In this document: piece by piece, positions 8,710-16,929 of the stretch
How the letters are laid out: every line of letters starts with the position of its first letter
Numbering within the stretch: the stretch's first letter is position 1
Assembly (NCBI RefSeq): GCF_004345565.1
Contig: NZ_SLWA01000005.1
Span: 124,001 to 188,000, forward strand
Direction of reading: 5' to 3'
Length of the DNA: 64,000 nucleotides
Origin: Flavobacterium circumlabens
GTDB lineage: Bacteria; Bacteroidota; Bacteroidia; Flavobacteriales; Flavobacteriaceae
Position numbers and translations under genes: made by a program
The notes under the pieces: generated by a model
Told to the model about the DNA's origin: nothing
Seen by the model: the letters and a program-made list of their open reading frames with translations, nothing else
Databases searched by the model: none

Positions 8710-9414
8710 ATGGAAAAAAAAATTGCTATAATACCCGCAAGGGGTGGAAGTAAAAGAATACCGAGAAAAAATATTAAAGATTTTTTTGGTAAACCCATAA
8801 TTGCTTATTCGATTGAAGTTGCTTTACAAAGTGGCTTATTTGATGAGGTAATGGTTTCAACAGATGATGAAGAAATAGCTGATATTGCAGTTAATTATGG
8901 TGCGAAAGTACCCTTTTTACGTTCTTCAGAAAATTCTGACGATCTTGCAGCCACAGCGGATGTTTTACTGGAAGTTATTGATAAATATAAAAAGGAGTTT
9001 AATATTGATATTAAAACAGCATGTTGCATATATCCAACATCTCCTTTGACTCAGATAAGTCAATTAATAGAAGGGAATCGTTTATTGGAGGTAAATAATT
9101 ACGATTCAGTATTTCCGGTTGTTGCATTTAGCTTTCCAGTTTGGAGAGGAATAGATTTAGATAGTCAAAATCTGGTAACAATGCAGTGGCCTGAATTTTA
9201 TAATTCCCGGTCACAGGATTTAAAGACTCTGTATCATGATGCAGGACAATGGTATTGGTTTAATAGTGATTCTTTAAAGGAGAGTAAAAAGCTTTACATG
9301 AATAAAAGTTATGGTTATGTTTTGGACGATACCGAAGTTCAGGACATTGACAATATGGTTGATTTTAAGCTGGCAGAGTTAAAATATCAATTATTGAAAG
9401 ACATACTGTCTTAG
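8710..9414 (+). CDS. pseF: CMP-nonulosonate synthetase (pseudaminic acid cytidylyltransferase type)
   Basis: Activates a nonulosonic acid with CTP to give the CMP-sugar donor. The 234-residue protein has the nucleotide-binding loop [15 protein letters not shown] (residues 7-21), then VSTDDEEIADIA, CCIYPTSPLTQ and FPEFYNSRSQDL-like blocks. The segment YHDAGQWYWF is characteristic of PseF rather than NeuA. It closes the first nonulosonate module, 2 bases after the GNAT gene. The 172 bases that follow (9415-9586) hold no recognisable gene, terminator or promoter. A PseF-type enzyme together with PseB indicates a 9-deoxy L-configured nonulosonate (inference). Confidence 0.9.
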   Translation: MEKKIAIIPARGGSKRIPRKNIKDFFGKPIIAYSIEVALQSGLFDEVMVSTDDEEIADIAVNYGAKVPFLRSSENSDDLAATADVLLEVIDKYKKEFNIDIKTACCIYPTSPLTQISQLIEGNRLLEVNNYDSVFPVVAFSFPVWRGIDLDSQNLVTMQWPEFYNSRSQDLKTLYHDAGQWYWFNSDSLKESKKLYMNKSYGYVLDDTEVQDIDNMVDFKLAELKYQLLKDILS

Positions 9415-9586
9415 ATTTTCCTCCAATATAAGATGAAAATCATATTGTGGGTTAAAGATTAAAATAAATGTTTCTTTTAATGAAGTTCCAATTTCAAGTA
9501 TAATAATGAGGTTATTTGAAGTTTTTGAGTGAATAATCAAAAAGAACGAAATGAGATGAATTTTATAAATTAAATAAATATTTTGA

Positions 9587-11026
9587 ATGCTTTTTAATTC
9601 GATTAGTTTTGCTGTTTTTTTGCCAATTATTTTTATTTTATATTGGTTTGTAACTAATAAGTCTTTAAAATTTCAAAATTTCTTATTACTGGGAGCAAGT
9701 TATTATTTTTATGCTTGTTGGGATTGGAGGTTTTTATTTCTATTAGTTTTCTCAACACTCTTAGATTTCTATTCAGCTATAGCAATGTCAAATGCAAAAA
9801 ATGATCGAATTAAGAAGTTTTGGTTTTGGTTAAGCATTTCCATAAATCTGGGTTTTTTAGGGATTTTTAAGTATTATAATTTTTTTGCTGAATCATTTTC
9901 CAGTGCAATCTCTAATTTTGGATTCCATATAAATACATGGACTTTAAATATTATTTTACCTGTAGGTATTTCATTTTATACATTCCACGGCTTATCTTAT
10001 GTAATTGACTGTTATCAGAATAAAATAAAAGAAGAAAGAAATTTTATCGATTATTCTCTATTTGTCAGTTTCTTTCCTTTATTAGTAGCTGGCCCAATTG
10101 AAAGGGCAACACACCTTCTTCCTCAAATAAAAAATCAAAGAATATTCAATTATGAAAATGCTATTTCTGGTTTAAGGCAAATTCTTTGGGGTTTATTTAA
10201 AAAAGTTGTAATTGCAGATCAATGTGCCCAATATGCAAATATGGTATTTAATAATTCTGAAAATTATTCTGGAAGTACTTTATTGATAGGGGCTGTTTTT
10301 TTTGCTTTACAAATTTATGGTGATTTTTCAGGATATTCTGATATAGCACTTGGTGTAGCAAGATTATTTGGTTTTGAGCTTTTGAAAAATTTTGCGTTTC
10401 CATATTTTTCAAGAGATATAGCTGAGTTTTGGAGAAGATGGCATATTTCACTATCAACATGGTTTAGAGATTACTTATATATCCCACTTGGTGGAGGAAG
10501 AGGTGGCACCTGGATAAGAATCCGAAATACGTTTGCAATTTTTTTAGTCAGTGGTTTTTGGCATGGCGCTAATTGGACTTTTATTGTCTGGGGTGGATTA
10601 AATGCTTTACTAATGATGCCTTCTATTGTCAACCATACTAACAGGGCTAACCTAGAAATAGTGGCAAAAGGTAGTTTGTTGCCTACATTTAAAGAGTTAT
10701 TCCAAATGTGCTCTACATTTCTTTTAGTAGTTTTTGTTTGGATATTTTTCAGAGCAGAAAGTCTTATTCATGCATTTCAATATATTGGCGGAATTTTTTC
10801 AAATACGATATTTTCTTTGCCTGCGATACAGATACCAAAAAGACTTATTTTTATAATTTTTATTTTTATTTTTATTGAATGGCTAGGGAGAGAAAATGAA
10901 TTTGCTCTGCAAAAAATTAATTTAAGAACTCCAAAACTGTTAAAGTGGGGATTATATTACGTTTTAATTTTTTTGATACTTTATTATGCAGGTTCTGATG
11001 AACAATTTATTTACTTCCAATTTTAA
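9587..11026 (+). CDS. MBOAT-family membrane O-acyltransferase (AlgI-like), copy 1
   Basis: Integral membrane acyltransferase of the AlgI/DltB/PatA group, which passes acyl groups, usually acetyl, across the inner membrane for glycan O-acylation. The 479-residue protein has many hydrophobic helices, the DFSGYSDIA motif at 246-254, FWRRWHIS at 281-288, and WHGANW at 325-330, with H326 as the expected catalytic histidine. It aligns without gaps over the first 330 residues to the second MBOAT at 51223. It follows the first nonulosonate module and precedes an SGNH partner by 1 base, so O-acylation of the nonulosonate is the likely job (inference). Confidence 0.92.
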   Translation: MLFNSISFAVFLPIIFILYWFVTNKSLKFQNFLLLGASYYFYACWDWRFLFLLVFSTLLDFYSAIAMSNAKNDRIKKFWFWLSISINLGFLGIFKYYNFFAESFSSAISNFGFHINTWTLNIILPVGISFYTFHGLSYVIDCYQNKIKEERNFIDYSLFVSFFPLLVAGPIERATHLLPQIKNQRIFNYENAISGLRQILWGLFKKVVIADQCAQYANMVFNNSENYSGSTLLIGAVFFALQIYGDFSGYSDIALGVARLFGFELLKNFAFPYFSRDIAEFWRRWHISLSTWFRDYLYIPLGGGRGGTWIRIRNTFAIFLVSGFWHGANWTFIVWGGLNALLMMPSIVNHTNRANLEIVAKGSLLPTFKELFQMCSTFLLVVFVWIFFRAESLIHAFQYIGGIFSNTIFSLPAIQIPKRLIFIIFIFIFIEWLGRENEFALQKINLRTPKLLKWGLYYVLIFLILYYAGSDEQFIYFQF

Positions 11027-11027
11027 T

Positions 11028-11969
11028 ATGAAAAAATTTTTACGGACGATTTTTATTTTTGTTATTTTTAGTTGTTTTATAAGTGCATTATTTGGCTTTA
11101 TTATAGTTATAAAGTATAAAATTACAGCTAAAGACATTCCTGCATTACATTTTTCAGAAAGCTACTCATTTAATGAAAAAATGATGTTCTTGTTAAACAA
11201 GAATAAAAATATCAATACTTTGGCAATTGGCTCATCAATGACGTTATACAATTTGAACTCTGAAGTAGTAAAAAAAGAATTGAAATCAGATAGTTTCCTA
11301 AATACTGCTTCGTGGGGCATGTCTATAAAAGACGATTACTATTTTTTAAAGGCATTACATAAATATTTTAAAATAAAACAGTTATTGCTATCGGCTAACA
11401 TAGGGGATTATTCACATGATGTCGATGAAAAAAAAATAAAATATGATTATGTGGAAAATTTCCTGATCGATAAAAAATCTTTTAGCTTAGAAAACTTTAG
11501 TATTAAATACTATCTTGATAATTTTGAATTTGCAAGGAAAGTAAGAAGTTGTAAGGGGTGTGATGAAAGTTTACAATTTGATCAGTCGGGCGGCGTAACT
11601 CATAAGAAGAAAGGTTTTTTGATCAATAATGAAAGATGGAAAAGTAATGGGCTGTCTGGAGAAATTAATGAAATTCAGTATAATTATTTGGATAGTATCG
11701 AAAATTTTTCAAAAAAAAATAAAATTAAACTTATAATTTTTGAATCTCCTTTTCGAGAAGGTATTTATACTAAATTAAGTACGGCTAACAAGAAAAAGTT
11801 TCAAATTCATTTGCAAAAGGTTAGAGATATTTGTAAAAAAAATAATTCATTATATGTGGATGCTAATAATCGACTATGGCCTGATTCACTTTATGTAGAT
11901 GCAAAACATTTTAATGAAGATGGAGCAAAATTATATACTAAATACTGTTTTGATATCATTAAAAAATAA
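11028..11969 (+). CDS. SGNH/GDSL-like membrane-anchored partner of the MBOAT acyltransferase, copy 1
   Basis: The start at 11028 (MKKFLRTIFI) is chosen over a longer frame at 10986 because it follows the MBOAT stop by 1 base and begins with a normal signal anchor. The 313-residue protein has one N-terminal membrane helix (about residues 7-29) and a periplasmic SGNH fold. The nucleophile block is GSSM (S69 or S70), and a C-terminal DAKHFN supplies D291 and H294. Such proteins (AlgX/AlgJ-like, DUF1574-like) take the acyl group from the MBOAT and put it on the glycan in the periplasm. The catalytic triad looks complete, unlike the paralogue at 52656. Confidence 0.8.
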   Translation: MKKFLRTIFIFVIFSCFISALFGFIIVIKYKITAKDIPALHFSESYSFNEKMMFLLNKNKNINTLAIGSSMTLYNLNSEVVKKELKSDSFLNTASWGMSIKDDYYFLKALHKYFKIKQLLLSANIGDYSHDVDEKKIKYDYVENFLIDKKSFSLENFSIKYYLDNFEFARKVRSCKGCDESLQFDQSGGVTHKKKGFLINNERWKSNGLSGEINEIQYNYLDSIENFSKKNKIKLIIFESPFREGIYTKLSTANKKKFQIHLQKVRDICKKNNSLYVDANNRLWPDSLYVDAKHFNEDGAKLYTKYCFDIIKK

Positions 11970-11982
11970 CTCATAATTTCAC

Positions 11983-13020
11983 ATGAAAAAAAAACTACTC
12001 AGCTTATTTGTTGGTTTGCTAATGTGTACGGCGTGTACTTCACAAGATTACGATGATGATGATAGTTTTATCACTCAAAGAATTACAGATAATCAAGATA
12101 GCCATCAAGGTTTTACAGATTTAGTATTTTTTGATAATCAGTTTTTTTTAGTATTTCGAGAATCAAGCAGCCATGCATATGGTGCTGATGGTACTGTGAA
12201 ATTGTATAGTAAAGGAAATGATGATAAATGGACTTTTATAAGAGAATTTAAAGTTGATGGATTTGATTTGCGTGATCCTAAATTTTCAATTCACGATAAT
12301 AATTTAATGCTTTACATACATGGAACCACTTTTGAAGGTAAAAAAGTTGTTGGTTTTACCGATTACAATTCTAGCTATTCAGTAGGTAAGGGTTGGAACG
12401 AATTACAAGATGTTAAGTTAGATAATTTGAAATCGAGCGCAGAAAAATTAAAGGGTAATGAAGCCTGGCCGTGGAGGGTTACATGGTACAAGAATGTTGC
12501 TTACAGTGTTGGATATAATTATTCCGGAATATTTGATTTATATAATAGTGACAATGGATTATTTTTTAAAAGCACCAATAGCTTTTCAAATATTGTCAAG
12601 ATGCCTACAGAGGCCACTCTGAGAGTTAGTAATGAAGGTCAGTTTTATGTTTTAGCCAGGAGAAATTATGGAAGTGCAATTATAGGTAGATCAAACACTT
12701 CTCTAAGTGATTGGGATTGGTTGTACGAAATACCAATTGTTAATTTTGGCGGACCTAATTTTTTATTGACAGGGAATAACAATATGTTAATTTCAGGTAG
12801 AGAAAATGACCAACTTGTATTGGGAGAATATGATATGGCTGAGAAAACATATAATCGACTTTTAACGTTAAAAAGTGGTGGTGATTGTGGATACGCAGGT
12901 ATGGTTAGAAAAGAGAACTTTTTATGGATCAGTTACTATTCATCTCATGAATCTGCTAAGGGATCTTCAATATATATAGCTAAAATTAATTTGGATAAAT
13001 TAAAAGGTTATAAAGAATAA
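11983..13020 (+). CDS. Sialidase-superfamily beta-propeller lipoprotein, probably surface-exposed
   Basis: A 345-residue lipoprotein. The signal sequence ends in a cysteine-rich stretch LLMCTACTS (C15 or C18 lipidated), followed by an acidic QDYDDDD run that resembles the Bacteroidota lipoprotein surface-export signal. The mature part shows sialidase-fold features: FRESSSHAYGADG near residues 58-70, DLRDPK, Asp-box-like repeats (SKGNDDKWTF, NSDNGLFF), EATLRV, GGPNFLL and SGGDCGYAGM. These match an uncharacterised 'exo-alpha-sialidase' family of Bacteroidota. The catalytic Tyr/Glu pair cannot be assigned by eye, so the protein may bind rather than cleave. It sits 13 bases after the SGNH gene. 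Confidence 0.72.
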   Translation: MKKKLLSLFVGLLMCTACTSQDYDDDDSFITQRITDNQDSHQGFTDLVFFDNQFFLVFRESSSHAYGADGTVKLYSKGNDDKWTFIREFKVDGFDLRDPKFSIHDNNLMLYIHGTTFEGKKVVGFTDYNSSYSVGKGWNELQDVKLDNLKSSAEKLKGNEAWPWRVTWYKNVAYSVGYNYSGIFDLYNSDNGLFFKSTNSFSNIVKMPTEATLRVSNEGQFYVLARRNYGSAIIGRSNTSLSDWDWLYEIPIVNFGGPNFLLTGNNNMLISGRENDQLVLGEYDMAEKTYNRLLTLKSGGDCGYAGMVRKENFLWISYYSSHESAKGSSIYIAKINLDKLKGYKE

Positions 13021-13099
13021 TCTAAATCCAATAAATAGTACTTTTATACACATTACTTAATTTTTTTTGCCGTATTTATTATCATTAAATACACATTTT

Positions 13100-13104
13100 G
13101 GAGG
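13100..13104 (+). promoter_or_regulatory. Strong Shine-Dalgarno sequence (GGAGG)
   Basis: GGAGG lies 6 bases before the ATG at 13111. Most genes in this window, as in Bacteroidota generally, have only AT-rich leaders, so this consensus site stands out and supports 13111 as the start. Confidence 0.5.
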
Positions 13105-13110
13105 TTATAT

Positions 13111-14391
13111 ATGGATACATATCTTATTAAATATTTGAGAGACAATTTAGATAATGAATTGTCAAAAAAATATATAGATTTTTTTAAAATTGAGTTAGAC
13201 TGGCATATTTATAATTCAGAGAGACATATCTCAAAAGAATATCATAGAAATAGGGAAAAAGGCTGGAAAGAGAAGACAGTGTCTCTATTACAATATTCAA
13301 ATGCGATTTTTAAGAAACCTTCACATTCAGAAAAACTGAATATTTTATCGACGATAAATTTTTCTGAAAGGAACTTGTTAGCTAACGCAGGTTTTAATCC
13401 TTATTCTCCTGTTTGGCAACCAATGGGAAGAAAAAATATCTTCGGAGATTTAAAAACAATTAACTGGCATAAAAAAATTCAAAATTTAATTCAAAAGAAA
13501 GATTTTTATGAATATCTAAATGAAAATTTATATGAGGAATTAGAAGACTTTCAAAAGTATTTAATAGACAAGTATAGAGAAAAAGACTTTAGAGCTTTAT
13601 TAGTTAGTAGTGATCAATATTTCTATAGCAAATATTTTATTGATGTGTTTAAAAAACTTGACAGACCATCATTAGTTTTCTCTCATGGATTACCGGCAAT
13701 ATACTCAACAGATGTAGATAATAGGTCCGATTACTTGATGGTTTGGAGCGAAAAAATCAAGCAAAATTATATTAATTCAGGTTTCGATGAAGCAAAAATC
13801 AAAGTTATTGGAAACCTTAAATATAAAATGATACCTAATAATAAAGAATTAAGATCTAATTTGTCAGATGTACTTATTGTTCCGGTATCATCAATTCTTT
13901 GGCATCAACATGAATATGATAATACTGTCGTTGTCGATAAGAGTATGATTGTTTTGTATTTATATAAAGTGCAAAAAGTATTAAAAAAATTGGGAGTTAA
14001 AAAAGCCAGATACAGACCACATCCATCGATTGATAAACAATGGGTTCATGCTTTTTTAGATCAGGATTTCTTTATTTGTGACAATGAATCTCTTGAAGAT
14101 TCTCTTAAGCACTCATCTTTGGTAATAGGAGCAACCTCTACAGTACTATTGGAATCTTTAGTAAATGGTGTTAACTATCTGGTATTTGAGCCTAAAGAAG
14201 AAAATAATATAAACATGGCAGGACTTAAGTTAGTTCCTCCATTTGATGGTTCTGATGAAAAAGTTATGATTGCATGTAATGAAGATGAATTGGAAAAAAT
14301 GCTACGATTTAATGCTTTAACAGATTACAGTCTTGTTCGTGACTATATTCAGGATTTTGATATATCAATTTTAAAAGAATTGATAAAATAA
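13111..14391 (+). CDS. Unassigned GT-B glycosyltransferase, candidate CMP-nonulosonate transferase 1
   Basis: A 426-residue cytoplasmic protein with no membrane segment. The second half resembles the GT-B fold of capsule/teichoic-type transferases: SHGLPAIYS, then RSDYLMVWSEKIKQN, KIKVIGN, YRPHPS, and VIGATSTVLLESLVNGVNYL near residues 347-366. The last block is the donor-binding 'GxxSTxxxE' type pattern seen in CDP-glycerol, KpsS-like and some sialyltransferase families. I do not recognise a named family. It follows the nonulosonate, MBOAT, SGNH and sialidase genes, and the protein at 53609 has a similar DHYLVWSDYMKKE segment in the equivalent position after the second module. Transfer of the nonulosonate is inferred. 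Confidence 0.6.
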   Translation: MDTYLIKYLRDNLDNELSKKYIDFFKIELDWHIYNSERHISKEYHRNREKGWKEKTVSLLQYSNAIFKKPSHSEKLNILSTINFSERNLLANAGFNPYSPVWQPMGRKNIFGDLKTINWHKKIQNLIQKKDFYEYLNENLYEELEDFQKYLIDKYREKDFRALLVSSDQYFYSKYFIDVFKKLDRPSLVFSHGLPAIYSTDVDNRSDYLMVWSEKIKQNYINSGFDEAKIKVIGNLKYKMIPNNKELRSNLSDVLIVPVSSILWHQHEYDNTVVVDKSMIVLYLYKVQKVLKKLGVKKARYRPHPSIDKQWVHAFLDQDFFICDNESLEDSLKHSSLVIGATSTVLLESLVNGVNYLVFEPKEENNINMAGLKLVPPFDGSDEKVMIACNEDELEKMLRFNALTDYSLVRDYIQDFDISILKELIK

Positions 14392-14395
14392 TTTT

Positions 14396-15820
14396 ATGAC
14401 AGATAATAAAAAGTTAGTTAAGAATACTACAATTTACGCTTTAGGAGACATCGTTCCCCGATTACTTGGATTTATAAGTTTCCCTATCCTTACCCGATAT
14501 TTATCTCCTGCAGATTATGGTATTGTAAATTACGTGGGAACACTTACAACTTTTATGTTGGCCTTAGGTTTTTTGTGTATAAATACTTATTATTTAGTTT
14601 TTTATTATAGATGTGAAGATGACATCACAAGGAAAAAATTATTAGGAAACCTTACTTCTTTTGTCATTTTATTTAATGTGTTTATTGTAGTATTGTTTGT
14701 GCTGTTTGGGCCCTATTTTTTTTCATTGCTGGGAAGTAATATTTCTTTTTATCCTTATATTTTAATAGGTGTTTTTACAAATTTTTTTAATATTTTTTCT
14801 ATACTTCCTTCAGCATTATATAGACTTTTGGAAAAGCCTTTAATGCTTACCATGATCAATATTTCAAGAGGAATAATAACACTTGTACTAACACTTGTGT
14901 TAGTAGTCTATTTTAATTATTCTGCATTAGGAGTTTTATTGGCGGGACTGTTGGTTAATTTTATATACGCATTTGTTTTTTTATATATTTCCAGAAAACA
15001 CATTATATGGAATCTTTGCCTTAAACAAATAAAGGAAGTTCTGTTATTTTCTTTACCACTTGTCCCGGGTACTTTAGCCTATTATGTTACAACAATTTCT
15101 GACAGGATTTTGATCGACAAATATCTTAGTTTAAATGATTTGGGTATCTATAGTACAGCGTCGACATTGGCATTGATCCTTAATATTTTCGCTTATGGAG
15201 CTTATAAGGCTTTTGAGCCTTTTATATTTAAAACCTGGGGGACTGACGGATTTATTAAAACATTTGAAAATATAAGGAATGGCTTTGTCTACGTTTTACT
15301 TATTGGCGTTTTATGCTTAAGTGTATTTTCAAAAGAGTTTTTTCAAATAATGTCAAATCCGCAATTTCATGGAGCATATTGGTATGTTCCAATGATAATA
15401 ATTGGAGTGTACAGTTCTTCTCTAAGTATGTTATACGGCACTATTATTACAGCACAATCCAAGACCAAGATAAATTCCCTTATTAATATTATTGGTGCCG
15501 GTATCAGTATTGTTTTGAATATATTTTTACTTCCTTTATATGGCCTTGTAGTTGCAGCCCTTGTCTCTAGTTTTTCTATGACTGTAATGTTATCCATTTC
15601 AATGTGGTATTCACGATTACAAATTAGTCATATCAGGCCTTTCATTAGCATCCTGGTGATCTCAACTGCTATATTTATTTTGGTATATATTATCGATATT
15701 GATAGTATACTACTTTCTATATTAATTAAATCTATTGCGATATTAATAGTAATCGCAATTTTATCATTAACTCTTGCCATTAATCCGATTAAGAGCATTA
15801 TTGGATTCTATAAAAAATAA
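14396..15820 (+). CDS. wzx: Polysaccharide flippase (Wzx, MATE/PST family)
   Basis: Moves undecaprenyl-linked repeat units across the inner membrane. The 474-residue protein is almost wholly hydrophobic, with about 12-14 membrane helices. It opens with TTIYALGDIVPRLLGFISFP and LTRYLSPADYG, the typical start of Wzx/RfbX proteins. A conserved central segment is SLPLVPGTLAYYVTTISDRI. It begins 4 bases after the GT-B gene. Only one flippase of this type is present in the window, and the Wzy-like gene at 19126 is its probable partner. Confidence 0.9.
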   Translation: MTDNKKLVKNTTIYALGDIVPRLLGFISFPILTRYLSPADYGIVNYVGTLTTFMLALGFLCINTYYLVFYYRCEDDITRKKLLGNLTSFVILFNVFIVVLFVLFGPYFFSLLGSNISFYPYILIGVFTNFFNIFSILPSALYRLLEKPLMLTMINISRGIITLVLTLVLVVYFNYSALGVLLAGLLVNFIYAFVFLYISRKHIIWNLCLKQIKEVLLFSLPLVPGTLAYYVTTISDRILIDKYLSLNDLGIYSTASTLALILNIFAYGAYKAFEPFIFKTWGTDGFIKTFENIRNGFVYVLLIGVLCLSVFSKEFFQIMSNPQFHGAYWYVPMIIIGVYSSSLSMLYGTIITAQSKTKINSLINIIGAGISIVLNIFLLPLYGLVVAALVSSFSMTVMLSISMWYSRLQISHIRPFISILVISTAIFILVYIIDIDSILLSILIKSIAILIVIAILSLTLAINPIKSIIGFYKK

Positions 15821-15827
15821 TTAATTT

Positions 15828-16925
15828 ATGATAACAAAAGCCCGTTTAATTGCATTTTATTTACCACAGTTTCATCCAATACCCGAGAATGATGAGTGGT
15901 GGGGAAAAGGGTTTACAGAATGGACAAATGTAGGAAAAGCCAAGCGTTTGTTTCGAGGACACGAACAGCCTAAAATTCCTGCAGATTTAGGCTATTATGA
16001 TTTACGCTTAAAGGAAACCAGAAAAGCTCAGGCAGATTTAGCAAGAGAACATGGTGTTGAAGGATTTTGTTACTGGCATTACTGGTTTGGTAACGGAAAA
16101 AGATTAATTGAGCAGCCCTTTAATGAAGTTGTAAATTCAGGAGAACCGGATTTTCCATTTTGTCTGGCTTGGGCAAATGACTCCTGGATGGCTAAATTAT
16201 GGAATAGCGAAGGGACATGTGTAAAAGAAACACTGCAGGAACAGCTTTATTTAGGAGATGAAGATTACACTGAGCATTTTAATGCACTTTTGCCTGCATT
16301 TAAAGATAAAAGGTACATACGTGTAGAGGATAAACCACTCTTTATGATATACAAACCGTTAGAGTTTCCTGATGTTACCCGTTTTATTGAATTGTGGCAG
16401 GAGCTGGCAAAACAAAATGGGCTTAAAGGAATTTATTTTGTCGGACAAACTCCAAACATAAAAAAAAGAGAAAAGATCTTATCAAAAGGATTTGATGCTG
16501 TTAATATTGTAAGATTGTTTGAATATGTAAGATACGGCAGAAGCATAACAAAAAGGGCTATCGATAAAATTAAAAGAAAGATATTTAGGCTCCCGTTTGT
16601 TTTTCAATATAAAGACGCAATGAAAAATTTTGTCGGAATAGAAGATTCTGATTTAAATGTAATGCCTTCGATCGTACCCAATTGGGATCACACACCGCGT
16701 AGTGGCCTGGGAGGACATGTTTATCTTAATTCTACACCTGAACTTTTTGGGAAACATGTTGAGCAGGTATTAGAAAAAATAAAAGATAAACCTGAAGACA
16801 AGCGTATCGCTTTTATCAAATCATGGAATGAGTGGGGAGAAGGTAATTATCTTGAGCCAGATTTGAAATATGGCTTGTCCCATCTTGAAGAATTGAAAAA
16901 AACCTTAAATGCCTTTGAAAAATAA
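15828..16925 (+). CDS. WbsX-like glycosyltransferase / GH99-like domain protein
   Basis: A 365-residue protein of the Glyco_tran_WbsX family found in O-antigen and capsule loci. Visible hallmarks are IAFYLPQFHPIPENDEWWG near the start, FTEWTNVGKAK, GFCYWHYWF around residue 80, LAWANDSW, and the C-terminal block SWNEWGEGNYLEPD. The fold is TIM-barrel-like and related to GH99 endomannosidases. The biochemical role of WbsX proteins is poorly established, and either a transferase or a hydrolase is possible. It lies between wzx and wecB with short spacing. Confidence 0.82.
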   Translation: MITKARLIAFYLPQFHPIPENDEWWGKGFTEWTNVGKAKRLFRGHEQPKIPADLGYYDLRLKETRKAQADLAREHGVEGFCYWHYWFGNGKRLIEQPFNEVVNSGEPDFPFCLAWANDSWMAKLWNSEGTCVKETLQEQLYLGDEDYTEHFNALLPAFKDKRYIRVEDKPLFMIYKPLEFPDVTRFIELWQELAKQNGLKGIYFVGQTPNIKKREKILSKGFDAVNIVRLFEYVRYGRSITKRAIDKIKRKIFRLPFVFQYKDAMKNFVGIEDSDLNVMPSIVPNWDHTPRSGLGGHVYLNSTPELFGKHVEQVLEKIKDKPEDKRIAFIKSWNEWGEGNYLEPDLKYGLSHLEELKKTLNAFEK

Positions 16926-16929
16926 ATGT

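Noticed and set aside
9415..9586. Possible terminator or small gene in the 172-base gap
   Set aside because: Only short AT-rich partial repeats and a 9-codon frame are present; no GC-rich stem with a T run and no promoter consensus.
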